Shown here one piece after another: positions 1 to 8,667 of a stretch of 64,000 nucleotides of DNA. Made by a program: the position numbers and the translations under genes. Within the stretch, counting starts at the first letter, position 1. Each line of letters starts with the position of its first letter. This DNA is from Streptomyces zhaozhouensis (lineage in GTDB: Bacteria > Actinomycetota > Actinomycetes > Streptomycetales > Streptomycetaceae), in NCBI RefSeq assembly GCF_900230195.1, contig NZ_OCNE01000002.1, positions 186,001 to 250,000 of the forward strand, given 5' to 3'. The notes under the pieces are model-generated. The model saw only the letters and a list, made by a program, of their open reading frames with translations, did not search any database and was not told the origin of the DNA.

Positions 1-956
1 CCACCCTCTTCGCGTTGATCATCGGCACCGGCAGCGGACTCTTCGGATCGGAACCCGCGCCCTCGGCCGGCTCGTTGGGGATCGGACTGCTGGTCGGCGC
101 GTTCGTCTTCGCCATCGGAATGCAGCTCGGCGGCGCCTGCGCCTCCGGCACCCTCTTCGCGGTCGGCAGCGGACAGACGTCCATCGTGCTGACGCTCGGC
201 GGGTTCATCCTCGGATCGACACTCATGGCCTGGCAGTTCGACCTGTGGAAGGACCTGCCGGCGTTCGACCCGGTGGTCCTCTCCGACCACGTCGGCTGGT
301 TCGGCTCCTGGGGCATCACCCTGCTGGCCCTGGCCGGGATCTACGCCCTGACCCGCGCCATCCAGCGTCGCCGCACCCCGCCGCCCACCGGCGCGGTCCC
401 GACGACGCGGGGGGCGGCCCGGCGCGCGCTGCGCGGCTCCTGGCCGCTGGCGGCCGGCGCGGTGGTGCTGGCGGTGCTGGGCGCGGGCGTGCTGCTGGTC
501 TCGGGCGGGGCCTGGGGCGTGACCAGCGCGTTCGCGCTGTGGGGCAGCGAGCTGGTGGGCGTCCTCGGCGGACACCCGGAGAGCTGGAGCTTCTGGCAAC
601 AGCCGGGCAACGCCGAGATGTTGGCCGGCCCGGTGCTCACCGACAAGAACAGCCTCACCGACATCGGCATCATGGTGGGCGCCGCCGTCGCCGCCTCGCT
701 GGGCGGCACCTGGGCGCTGCACCGCGGGGTGCCGTGGCGCACCGGCGTGGCCGCCGTACTCGGCGGGGTGCTGATGGGGATCGGCGCCCGGCTCGCCGGC
801 GGCTGCAACATCGGCGCCTACCTGGCGGGCATCGCCTCCGGCAGCCTGAGCGGCTGGCTGTGGGGCGCGACCGCGCTGCTGGGCACCTGGGCGGGGCTGC
901 GGCTGCGGCCGCTCTTCGGCCTGGCCAACCCGAAGCCCAGCGACGGCGTCTGCTGA
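1..956 (+). CDS. YeeE/YedE family sulphur-compound importer (5' end outside window)
   Basis: Integral membrane protein of the YeeE/YedE (DUF395) family. Characterised relatives import thiosulfate or related sulphur compounds across the cytoplasmic membrane. The frame is open from base 3, so the true start lies left of the window. The visible part has the family's two-fold pattern: a Cys-bearing loop GGACASGTLF near visible residue 45 and a second, GGCNIGAYLAG, near 265, separated by about seven hydrophobic segments. A poorly conserved hydrophilic stretch near residues 115-140 links the halves. Relatives are often paired with a TusA-type sulphur carrier. None follows here, so any partner would be upstream. 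The family is clear; the substrate is inferred. Confidence 0.85.
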   Translation, partial: TLFALIIGTGSGLFGSEPAPSAGSLGIGLLVGAFVFAIGMQLGGACASGTLFAVGSGQTSIVLTLGGFILGSTLMAWQFDLWKDLPAFDPVVLSDHVGWFGSWGITLLALAGIYALTRAIQRRRTPPPTGAVPTTRGAARRALRGSWPLAAGAVVLAVLGAGVLLVSGGAWGVTSAFALWGSELVGVLGGHPESWSFWQQPGNAEMLAGPVLTDKNSLTDIGIMVGAAVAASLGGTWALHRGVPWRTGVAAVLGGVLMGIGARLAGGCNIGAYLAGIASGSLSGWLWGATALLGTWAGLRLRPLFGLANPKPSDGVC

Positions 957-1470
957 ACGCCTCCGCCAGGACCGGGGCTTCGAGGCCGTCGCACGCCGCG
1001 CGGCCCCGGTCGGCGCGGCGCGTCCGCGACTCCGCGACGACGATCTCGTCACCGGCCTCGAAGACCCCGCCGGGTGCGGCCCACCCGACTCCGAACCCGT
1101 CCCGCCGACATCCCTCCTCAACCCCGCGGTCAACGCGGACCGGATGGCGCTCCAGAAGCGCGAGGTCCATGCCGTTCCGTGCCTCTCGGGCGCCGTCGAG
1201 CACCCGCTGCTCCTCCGTGGGGCCGTCCCGACTCCCCGTCCACATGGTCGTACCCGAAGCCCTCGGGGAGGGGACTCCCGGGCCGGCCGGCGACCACCGC
1301 CTCGGGTGAGGGTGAAGGTGAGGGGCAGGGTGGGGACAGCTCGCCGGTCCCCCGGTCAGCGCCCTCGGCCACACCGGGGACGACCGCGCCGCGTGGGCGC
1401 CCTCCCGGCCCTCGACTCGGTGGACACTTAGTACTTTTACGCCCGGTCGAGGAGGGTGTTGGATGGGCCC
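957..1470. other. Intergenic region of about 510 bases
   Basis: No convincing gene is visible in either direction. Open frames here have Arg/Pro/Gly-rich shadow composition. Near the right end an AT-richer patch at 1428-1440 contains TACTTT (1432-1437), a possible -10 hexamer for the downstream regulator, and the palindrome AGTACT overlapping it. No good -35 was found. Confidence 0.4.
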
Positions 1471-3666
1471 ATGCAGGACCAGCCGGCAATCTCGCTCACC
1501 GAGGCGGACCGCGAGGCGTTGCGCGCCTGGGCCGCGGGCCGGCCGGAGCGCGAGGTGCGTGCGCGGATCGTGAGGGACGCCGCCGACGGCGTCTCCGTCT
1601 CGGACAGCGCCAGGGCGCTGCGCGTCTCCCGCCCGACGGTGTCCTCCTGGCGCCGCCGCTACGCGGAGAACGGGCTCGCCGGACTCGCGCACCGTCCGCG
1701 CAGCGGGCGACCGCCGCGTATCGACGAGGCCGACGTCGTGGCCGCGACGCTCGCCGGTCCGCCGGCGCCGCGCCGCGCCTGGTCGGCGCGGGCGCTCGCG
1801 GACCACCTGGGCATCTCCCACACCGCGCTGGGTGCCGTGTGGCGCCGCTGGGGCGTGGACGGGGAATCCCATACGCCCCTCACCCTGCCCACCAACCCCC
1901 CACTGACCTGCCGACGGCCGCTGCTTCTCGGACTGTGGTCCCACGGGCGGGCGGTCGCGCTGGTGATCGCCGAGGCGCCGACCGGACCGCAGTGGACGGG
2001 GCAGGCGGCGCCGGCCGCCGAACGCAGGGCGCTCGGCGCCGCGCTCCGCGCCGCACTGCCGTCGCCCCGCGAGAGCGCGGGGGACACGGTCACGGCCGAG
2101 GGACGCGCGGAACTGACCGCGCTCCTGCGGGCGCTCGCGTCCACCCCGCGACTCGGCGGTCCGCCACGGGTGTTGCTCTGGGATCCGGCCGGGGAAATCG
2201 ATCCGGGACCGCCGAGCGACGAGGAAAGCTGGCACCGGGCCCCCGACTCCATGGGCTGGCAGGCCACGCTCGGCGTCCTCTGCTCGCTGGAACTGCTCGA
2301 CTCCCCGCTCACCGCCCGCCCGGTACTGGACTCGCTGCTGGCGGCACTGCGCGGCGGGGCAGCCCGGAGCGAGACGGCGGAGAGGGGAACGCGGTGGCGT
2401 CGACCGGACGATGCTCCCGTCCCGGGCCCTCCGCCGCGCGCCCCGCGCGCCTTCGACCAACTGGCGCTCGGTTCGTTCAACGAGAAGCTGGTCATCGAGA
2501 CCATCAGGGAGGCCGGAGCGCTGAGCAGGGTGGAGATCGCCGCCCGCACCGGGCTCACCCCGCAGGCCGTGTCGCGGATCACGCGGAACCTGCTGACCAG
2601 CGCGTTCCTGGTGGAGGACACCCACAGACAGGTGGGCAAGGGCAAGCCCCGGGTCCCGCTGCGGCTGCGTGCCGACGCCTCGCACGCGGTGGGGATCCAT
2701 CTGGACCCCGAGATGGTCACCCAGGTCGTCGTCGACCTCTGCGGCGGGGTGGTGGCGCGGCGTCAGGTCTCGCTGCGTGAGCGAAGCGACCCCGAGTGGG
2801 TGATGGGGCTGGTGGCGCGGATGGTCGCCGAGGCGACCGAGGCCGCCGGCGCCGCGCTTCCGTTGGGGGTGGGGATCGCGGTGCCGGGCCCCTTGGACGC
2901 CGAGGCCGGAGTGGTCAGAAACCCACCGCTCTTCGAGGGGTGGCAGGACGTGCCCCTGCGCGAGGAGCTGTCCCGGCGGCTCGCCCTGCCGGTACTCATG
3001 GAGAAGGACGTCACGGCGGCGGCGATCGGCGAACGATGGCTGGGCGCCGCGGAACGCGCCGGGGACTTCGTCTACCTCTACCTCGGCACGGGCGCCGGAT
3101 GCGGCGCCTTTCTCAACGGGGACGTCTACCGGGGACGCACCGGCAACGCCGGAGAGTTCGGCGCGCTGTGCGCCCTCGGCGTCGGCCACCGCGTCGAGGG
3201 CGGCGGGCCGGGGACCGTGGAGGAGTGCGCACCGATACCGGCCGTGGTGCGCAGGGCAGCGGCGGCGGGACTGGTCACCGAGGAGGACCCGGGCGCCTAC
3301 GAACGCGTCTGCCGCGCCGCGTTCGCCGGGGACCCCGAGGCGGTCTCCCTGCTGCGCTCCGTCGCGCACGTGGTCGCGCGCGGGGCCGTGGGGGTGACGG
3401 ATCTGCTGGACACCACCCTGCTGATCGTGGGTGGGCCGGCGGTACGGCCGGAGATCGCCGGGATCTACCTCGCGGAGATCGACGACGCGGTCAGCCGTTT
3501 CGCCGCGGCCCGCGCCGTGCGTCGGGTCCGGGTGGCGCCCTCGCTGCTCAACGAGTCGGCCGCTGCCGTCGGCGCCGCGTCCAGCGTCTTCCACGCCGCC
3601 TTCGCTCCTCGACTGCGCACTCATCCGGCAGATGACTTCCCGGACACCGCACAGTTCGTCAAGTAA
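1471..3666 (+). CDS. Fusion of a decayed IS630-type transposase with a ROK-family transcriptional regulator
   Basis: Residues 10-80 resemble the IS630 N-terminal helix-turn-helix (ARIVRDAADGVSVSDSARAL, then SRPTVSSWRRRYAENGLAGL and RSGRPPRI). Residues 95-130 match its second helix-turn-helix (ARALADHLGISHTALGAVWR). Residues 150-290 look like a shrunken DDE domain: LLGLWSHGRAVALVIAEA has lost the first Asp, RVLLWDPAGE keeps a second-Asp-like position, and RAPDSMGWQATLGVLCSLE recalls the last motif. From about residue 330 a normal ROK repressor follows: winged helix (RVEIAARTGLTPQAVSRIT), then the sugar-kinase fold with LYLGTGAGCGAFLNGDVYRG. The usual ROK zinc motif CxCGxxGCxE is absent. ATG 1471 is chosen because GGATGGG lies just before it; GTG 1456 is an alternative. 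The gene runs straight into an alpha-mannosidase gene, its likely target. Catalytic transposition looks lost; DNA binding by one or both modules is inferred. Confidence 0.8.
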   Translation: MQDQPAISLTEADREALRAWAAGRPEREVRARIVRDAADGVSVSDSARALRVSRPTVSSWRRRYAENGLAGLAHRPRSGRPPRIDEADVVAATLAGPPAPRRAWSARALADHLGISHTALGAVWRRWGVDGESHTPLTLPTNPPLTCRRPLLLGLWSHGRAVALVIAEAPTGPQWTGQAAPAAERRALGAALRAALPSPRESAGDTVTAEGRAELTALLRALASTPRLGGPPRVLLWDPAGEIDPGPPSDEESWHRAPDSMGWQATLGVLCSLELLDSPLTARPVLDSLLAALRGGAARSETAERGTRWRRPDDAPVPGPPPRAPRAFDQLALGSFNEKLVIETIREAGALSRVEIAARTGLTPQAVSRITRNLLTSAFLVEDTHRQVGKGKPRVPLRLRADASHAVGIHLDPEMVTQVVVDLCGGVVARRQVSLRERSDPEWVMGLVARMVAEATEAAGAALPLGVGIAVPGPLDAEAGVVRNPPLFEGWQDVPLREELSRRLALPVLMEKDVTAAAIGERWLGAAERAGDFVYLYLGTGAGCGAFLNGDVYRGRTGNAGEFGALCALGVGHRVEGGGPGTVEECAPIPAVVRRAAAAGLVTEEDPGAYERVCRAAFAGDPEAVSLLRSVAHVVARGAVGVTDLLDTTLLIVGGPAVRPEIAGIYLAEIDDAVSRFAAARAVRRVRVAPSLLNESAAAVGAASSVFHAAFAPRLRTHPADDFPDTAQFVK

Positions 3667-3798
3667 ATCTCTTGGCTCCCCAGCTACGGGGACACCCACG
3701 CCACCCATCACTTGATCTCCGTCCCCGCCAGCAGGGTCGGGCAGAGAGAGCACAGCATCCGGCGCGTCGGTCGACCTGCTCCCCGAGGCGGCGGACCG

Positions 3799-3834
3799 TT
3801 GACTTACTCCATCCATTGGCTTTTCATGACAGCC
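3799..3834 (+). promoter_or_regulatory. Candidate promoter for the alpha-mannosidase gene
   Basis: TTGACT (3799-3804), a 17-base spacer and TTTCAT (3822-3827) precede ATG 3835 by seven bases. No Shine-Dalgarno is visible, so the transcript may be leaderless. The -10 matches only four of six consensus positions. Confidence 0.35.
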
Positions 3835-6800
3835 ATGCATCGTGACCCCGTTCTCATCGAGCGACGCCTGCACCGCGTGCTCACCCAGCGCCTGCTTCCG
3901 GCCGTGCACGCGCACGGCATCCCGCTCGATGTCGGGGTGTGGCCCGTCAGCGGCGAACCGGTCCCCGTCGCCGAGGGGTTGGCGGCGGAGTACCGGCCGA
4001 CAGCGGTCGGACATCGCTGGGGCCCTGCCTGGTCCACCTGCTGGTTCCGGATCAGTGGCACGGTGCCCGAGGCGTGGGCCGGCAGCCGCGTCGAGGCCGT
4101 GCTCGACCTCGGCTTCGACGCGACCAAGGCGGGCTTCGCCGCCGAGGGACTCGTCTACCGAGCCGACGGCACCGCCGTGAAGGCGCTCAACCCGCGCAAC
4201 GCCTGGGTGACCGTCGCCGAAGAGGCCGTCGGAGGCGAGGAGTTCACCTACTACGTGGAGGCCGCCGCCAACCCGGTGATCCTGGACGACGGTCCCGGTG
4301 GCATCTCGTTCCTGCCCACCCGCTCGGGCGACCGCGCCTCCTGGCTGACCGGACGGGGCGAGGCCGGCGACCCCATCTACCGGCTGACCAGGGCCGACCT
4401 CGCCGTCCTCGACCGCGAGGTCTTCGAGCTGACCCAGGACCTGGACGTGCTCGGCGGCCTGCTGGCCGAGCTGCCCGAGGAGGACACCCGACGCTGGCAA
4501 CTGCTGCGCGCCGTGGAGAGCGCCCTCGACGCCGTCGACCTGCACGACATCGCGGGCACCGCCGCGGCGGCCAGGGAGCTTCTCGCCCCCGCGCTCGCCG
4601 TGCCGGCCGGTGAACGGGCGCACCGGATATCGGCCGTGGGACACGCCCACATCGACACCGCCTGGCTGTGGCCGCTGCGCGAGACCGTACGCAAGGTCGC
4701 GCGCACCGTCTCCAACGTCACCGCGCTCATGGACGAACACCCCGACTTCCAGTTCGTCATGTCCCAGGCCCAGCAGTTGGCCTGGCTCAAGGAACACCGG
4801 CCGGAGGTCTACGCCCGCGCCCAGGAGAAGGCACGCACCGGGCAGTTCCTCCCGACCGGCAGTCTGTGGGTGGAGCCGGACACCAACATCACCGGCGGCG
4901 AGTCGCTGGTGCGGCAGTTCGTCCATGGCAAGCGCTTCTACCTTGAGGAGTTCGGGGTGGAGACCCGGGAGATGTGGCTGCCGGACACCTTCGGGTACAA
5001 CGCGGCCCTCCCCCAGCTGATGAAGCTGGCCGGGGTCCGGTGGTTCGTCACCCAGAAGATCTCCTGGAACACCACGAACGACTTCCCCCACCACACGTTC
5101 TGGTGGGAGGGCATCGACGGCACCCGGGTCTTCAGCCACTTCCCGCCCGTCGACACCTACAACGCCGAGCTCTCCGGCGCCGAAGTGGCCCACAGCGAGC
5201 GGAATTTCCGCGACAAGGGCCTGGCCAACCGCTCGCTCGTGCCCTTCGGCTACGGCGACGGCGGCGGCGGCCCCACCCGGGAGATGCTGGGGCGCGCCGC
5301 CCGGCTGGGCGATCTGGGCGGCTCGGCCAGGGTGGAGATCGAGGGCCCCGAGGCCTTCTTCGCCAAGGCGCACGAGGAGTACGGCGACCAGGCGCCCGTA
5401 TGGGTCGGTGAGCTGTACCTGGAGCTGCACCGAGGCACGCTCACCAGCCAGTTGGGCACCAAGCAGGGCAACCGCCGCAGCGAACACCTGCTGCGCGAGG
5501 TCGAACTCTGGTGCGCCACGGCGACCCTGCGCACCGGAGCGACGTACCCCTACGAGCGGCTCGACCGCCTGTGGAAGACGGTGCTGACGCACCAGTTCCA
5601 CGACATCCTGCCGGGCTCCTCCATCGCCTGGGTGCACCAGGAGGCCGAGGAGACCTACGCCGGAGTCCTGGCCGAACTGACCGCTCTGGTCGACGAGGCA
5701 CAACGGGCCCTGGCCGGCGACGGGTCGGGCACCGTCGTCTTCAACGCCGCCCCGCACGCGCGCGGCGGGGTGCCGGCCCTGGGCGCCGCCCCGCTCGACA
5801 CCGTCGCCCCCGAGGCGGCCGCGGAGCCGTCCGGGGAGGCGCCGCTCCTCCTGGACAACGGGCTGGTCCGGGTCACCGTGGACGAACGCGGCCTGGTCAC
5901 CTCGATCTGGGACGTCGAGGCGGAACGCGAGACCGTCGCTCCCGGCGCGGCCGCCAACCTGCTCCAGCTCCATCAGGACTTCCCCAACCAGTGGGACGCC
6001 TGGGACATCGACGCCTTCTACCGCAACGCCGTCACCGACCTGACCGAGGCGGACGAGGTGTCCGCCACCCCGGAAGGCGGGGTGCGGGTGGTGCGGACCG
6101 TCGGCGCCTCCCGGATCGAGCAGGTACTCACCCTGCCGGCCGGGGCGCGGCGGCTGGACGTGGACACCCGGGTCGACTGGCGGGAGCGTGAGAAGCTGCT
6201 GAAGGTGGCCTTCCCCGTCGACATCCGGGCCGAGACCTCGCGCGGCGAGATCCCCTTCGGACACACCCCGCGCCCCACGCACAGCAACACCAGCTGGGAG
6301 GCGGCCAAGTTCGAGTTCTGCGCGCACCGGTGGCTGCATCTGGAGGAGCCTGGCTTCGGCGTCGCGCTGGTCAACGACTCCTCCTACGGCCACGAGGTGA
6401 CCAGGGACGTGCGGCCCGACGGCGGCTCCACCACCACGGCGCGACTGACCCTGCTGCGCGCGGCGAGCTTCCCCGATCCGGAGGCGGACCTGGGGGAACA
6501 CCGGCTCCGCTACGGGCTGGTGGTGAACGCCTCGCTGGGCGACGCCATCCGGGAGGGCTACCACTTCAACCTCGCCGAACGCCGGGTGCCCGGCGATCGC
6601 GCCGTCACGCCGCTGGTCTCCGTCGACAACGACGCCGTGGTGATCGAGGCCGTCAAACTGGCGGACGACGGCTCCGGCGACCTGGTGGTACGGCTCTACG
6701 AATCGCTCGGCGGGCGCGCCACCGCACGGCTTGACTGCGACCTCCCGCTGGCCGGCGCTGCCGTGACCGACCTGCTGGAGCGCCCGCTGGCCGACCAGCC

Positions 6801-6879
6801 GACGCCGCCTGACCTGGAGCGACTGCGCCTGCGGCCGTTCGAGATCCGTACCCTCCGGCTGACGCCCGCCGCGCACTGA
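3835..6879 (+). CDS. Alpha-mannosidase, glycoside hydrolase family 38
   Basis: About 1014 residues, the expected size for bacterial GH38 retaining alpha-mannosidases, which need a divalent metal and release mannose from glycans or mannosides. The N-terminal accessory domain is followed by the catalytic domain: HAHIDTAWLWPLRET near residue 269 carries metal-binding His and Asp, LWVEPDTNITGGESLVRQF follows, and LPDTFGYNAALPQ near 383 contains the presumed nucleophile Asp. LELHRGTLTSQ and the C-terminal beta-sandwich region are also typical. There is no signal peptide, so it should act in the cytoplasm on imported oligosaccharides. An upstream in-frame ATG at 3826 and a longer frame from 3712 exist. 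ATG 3835 fits family alignments best as I remember them. The ROK-type regulator just upstream probably controls it. Confidence 0.93.
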   Translation: MHRDPVLIERRLHRVLTQRLLPAVHAHGIPLDVGVWPVSGEPVPVAEGLAAEYRPTAVGHRWGPAWSTCWFRISGTVPEAWAGSRVEAVLDLGFDATKAGFAAEGLVYRADGTAVKALNPRNAWVTVAEEAVGGEEFTYYVEAAANPVILDDGPGGISFLPTRSGDRASWLTGRGEAGDPIYRLTRADLAVLDREVFELTQDLDVLGGLLAELPEEDTRRWQLLRAVESALDAVDLHDIAGTAAAARELLAPALAVPAGERAHRISAVGHAHIDTAWLWPLRETVRKVARTVSNVTALMDEHPDFQFVMSQAQQLAWLKEHRPEVYARAQEKARTGQFLPTGSLWVEPDTNITGGESLVRQFVHGKRFYLEEFGVETREMWLPDTFGYNAALPQLMKLAGVRWFVTQKISWNTTNDFPHHTFWWEGIDGTRVFSHFPPVDTYNAELSGAEVAHSERNFRDKGLANRSLVPFGYGDGGGGPTREMLGRAARLGDLGGSARVEIEGPEAFFAKAHEEYGDQAPVWVGELYLELHRGTLTSQLGTKQGNRRSEHLLREVELWCATATLRTGATYPYERLDRLWKTVLTHQFHDILPGSSIAWVHQEAEETYAGVLAELTALVDEAQRALAGDGSGTVVFNAAPHARGGVPALGAAPLDTVAPEAAAEPSGEAPLLLDNGLVRVTVDERGLVTSIWDVEAERETVAPGAAANLLQLHQDFPNQWDAWDIDAFYRNAVTDLTEADEVSATPEGGVRVVRTVGASRIEQVLTLPAGARRLDVDTRVDWREREKLLKVAFPVDIRAETSRGEIPFGHTPRPTHSNTSWEAAKFEFCAHRWLHLEEPGFGVALVNDSSYGHEVTRDVRPDGGSTTTARLTLLRAASFPDPEADLGEHRLRYGLVVNASLGDAIREGYHFNLAERRVPGDRAVTPLVSVDNDAVVIEAVKLADDGSGDLVVRLYESLGGRATARLDCDLPLAGAAVTDLLERPLADQPTPPDLERLRLRPFEIRTLRLTPAAH

Positions 6880-6891
6880 CGCGGGCTCCAC

Positions 6892-6930
6892 GCCCCGGGC
6901 CCGTCCCCGCCCGTCGCCCCAGCCCGGGGC
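6892..6930 (+). terminator. Hairpin after the alpha-mannosidase gene
   Basis: Inverted repeat GCCCCGGGC (6892-6900) and GCCCGGGGC (6922-6930) gives a 9-bp stem with a 21-base loop, 12 bases after the stop codon. There is no T-run. Confidence 0.4.
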
Positions 6931-7268
6931 CGGCGGGCGGGACGGCGCTGACGGAAGCACCGGGGGCGTCGCGAACGCGGGGGCCGCGTCATCAGAACGC
7001 CGCTGGCCCGGCCGGAACAACGCCGGGACCGGACGGTTGAGTTCACCGGGGCGCGCGCCCAGCGTGTGACGCGGGTGTCGCACCACACCGCGCGCGCCGA
7101 CGCGCGGGCTCGGCGGGTTTCGATGTTCGGCGGGGACGAGGCCGGGAACGAGATAGCCAAGGCCACGGAAGGTCGCGTGGACGCCGATCCGCGGCGCGGA
7201 GCCCACGACGCGCCGAAGCGGTCCCGCCGCACCGAGCGGCCCCCGCGAACCACCACCGTCTCGTGATC

Positions 7269-7308
7269 CCCCGGGCGGCCCTTTACCTGCCGGAAGGACC
7301 GCCCGGGG
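7269..7308. terminator. Strong hairpin in a gene-poor stretch
   Basis: Arms 7269-7283 and 7294-7308 pair at 14 of 15 positions around a 10-base loop. No T-run follows on either strand. It could end a transcript from the left, or act as a bidirectional terminator between the mannosidase and the SDR gene, which converge on this region. Confidence 0.45.
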
Positions 7309-7610
7309 CCACCACCCCCGCCGGCGCACCTCTCCGCGGGCCGCGGGGCGCGTCCGAAACGCTGCGCGTCCGCCCGCTGCGGGGCGCGGAGGGCCGCCGC
7401 CACGAAGGTGCCGTCCTCCGAACGCGGGAAGCACTCCCCCGAAGCGGCGGGCAGCGTTCCGCACCACCCGCGCCCCTCGACCGTCCTGCCCGAACCTCCC
7501 TCGCCCGCGCGGGACAGCGCCATGGCGACGGCTCCGACGAACAACGGGACGGCGCCCCGATGCCGCCCCACGGCGGAGGAACCGGGCCGCCCAGCGGGCG
7601 GTTCCCTCCC

Positions 7611-8543
7611 TCACGGCGCCGGAGCCGGAGCAGGGGCGGGGACCGCTCGTTCGGCGGCCCGGCTGACCTCCTCCCAGGCCGCCCAGGTCTCCATCCGGTC
7701 CCGGCAGACGTCGAGAGCGAGGTCGTAGACCAGGCTGCCGAGCAGCAGGCGCAGCGGTGGATCCTCCGAGTCGACCAGGGTGAGCAGCGCCCGCGCCGCC
7801 AGATCGGGCGGGCTGTCCACCGAGCCCTCCGCGTAGCGGCGCTCCATCTCAGCGCGGAGCGGGGCATACTGCGGCCGTGGCTCGGCGGCTACCAGACCCG
7901 AGGTGTAGAGGTCCGTCCAGTAGCCGCCGGGCTCCACGATGGTGAGCTTGACCCCGAAGTCGGCGATCTCGGCGGCCAGCGCCTCGCTCATCCCCTCCAG
8001 GGCCGCCTTGCTCGCGCTGTACAGGCCGGTGAGGGGATGGCCCACCAGCGCGCCGACGCTGGAGATCTGGACGAGATGGCCGGAGCGTTGGGCGCGCAGC
8101 GTGGGGAGGACGGCCTGGCTCACCCAGAGGGCACCGAAGAAGTTGACCTCGAACTGGGCGCGGGCCTGCTCCTCGGTGAACTCCTCGACCATGCCCATGG
8201 TGAGGAAGCCCGCGTTGTTCACCACGATGTCGAGCCGACCGTAGCGGGCGACGGCCTCGGACACGGCCGCGAAGACGGCCGCGCGGTCGGTGACGTCCAG
8301 CGCGAAGGCCAGCAGGCGGTCGCGGTGGGCGGCCGCCAGGTCGTCCATGGCGCCGACGGTGCGGGAGAAGGCCACCACCCGGTCGCCGGCGGCGAGCGCG
8401 ATCTCCGCGAAGGCCCGCCCGAGCCCTCGGCTGGCACCGGTGATCAGCCACACGCGACCCTCGCGTTGCGCCCTCGCCCGGGCGGCGACTGTCACGTGCG
8501 AGGCGGGGGCGGCGGAAGCGGGGCGGGAGGAAGCCGTGGTCAT
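7611..8543 (-). CDS. Short-chain dehydrogenase/reductase
   Basis: NAD(P)-dependent oxidoreductase of the classical SDR family, about 310 residues. After a 30-residue Ala-rich N-terminal tail come the dinucleotide motif TGASRGLGRAF, VNNAGF, the catalytic Ser in QISSVGAL, and YSASK with the Tyr-x3-Lys pair, then PGGYWTDL. The C-terminus ends in Ala-Pro repeats. ATG 8543 has AAAGGA upstream. The substrate is unknown; this subgroup is often annotated simply as an SDR oxidoreductase. It is divergent from a TetR gene, and the intervening 124 bases carry two copies of a TetR-style palindrome, one in its leader and one over its -35. That points to repression by the neighbour, relieved by some unknown ligand. 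Confidence 0.9.
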   Translation of the reverse strand: MTTASSRPASAAPASHVTVAARARAQREGRVWLITGASRGLGRAFAEIALAAGDRVVAFSRTVGAMDDLAAAHRDRLLAFALDVTDRAAVFAAVSEAVARYGRLDIVVNNAGFLTMGMVEEFTEEQARAQFEVNFFGALWVSQAVLPTLRAQRSGHLVQISSVGALVGHPLTGLYSASKAALEGMSEALAAEIADFGVKLTIVEPGGYWTDLYTSGLVAAEPRPQYAPLRAEMERRYAEGSVDSPPDLAARALLTLVDSEDPPLRLLLGSLVYDLALDVCRDRMETWAAWEEVSRAAERAVPAPAPAPAP

Positions 8544-8571
8544 GGCGCGTCCTTTCGACGAATCCCGAGAC

Positions 8572-8586
8572 GAGACGGCCCGTCTC
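8572..8586. promoter_or_regulatory. TetR-type operator 1
   Basis: GAGACGGCCCGTCTC is an inverted repeat with arms AGACG/CGTCT around three bases. The same arms recur at 8628-8640, 55 bases away. It lies in the predicted leader of the SDR gene. Matching pairs of palindromes in a TetR divergent region are the classical arrangement. Confidence 0.6.
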
Positions 8587-8599
8587 GACTCACCCCGGA

Positions 8600-8628
8600 A
8601 CCTTACACACAACCCGAGGAGAAAACAA
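8600..8628 (-). promoter_or_regulatory. Candidate promoter of the SDR gene
   Basis: On the minus strand TTGTTT (8628-8623), a 17-base spacer and TAAGGT (8605-8600) predict a start near 8593. The two operators flank it: one covers the -35, the other lies in the leader. Confidence 0.45.
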
Positions 8629-8640
8629 GACGGTGCGTCT
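8628..8640. promoter_or_regulatory. TetR-type operator 2
   Basis: AGACGGTGCGTCT has the same AGACG-N3-CGTCT pattern as operator 1. It overlaps the predicted SDR -35 and sits where the -35 of the tetR promoter would be, given TACGCT at 8656-8661 as its -10. It could therefore serve both repression and autorepression. Confidence 0.6.
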
Positions 8641-8667
8641 CGTCTCGCCATGGGGTACGCTGCCCGC

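Larger units (their letters stand above)
6880..7610. other. Intergenic region of about 730 bases with two hairpins
   Basis: No recognisable gene. One hairpin sits just after the mannosidase stop and a second strong one sits at 7269-7308. A 66-codon plus-strand frame at 7066-7266 ends two bases before the second hairpin but is Arg-rich and resembles nothing I know. The rest shows no feature I can support. Confidence 0.4.

Noticed and set aside
7066..7266. 66-codon frame ending just before the 7269 hairpin
   Set aside because: It has an Arg-rich shadow-like composition and no ribosome site. The hairpin position may be chance, so it is kept only as a finding.
670..7614. A minus-strand open frame of over 2300 codons
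   Set aside because: It runs antisense through three well-supported genes, has Arg/Gly/Pro-rich composition and no recognisable domain. Long antisense frames are an expected by-product of very high GC content.
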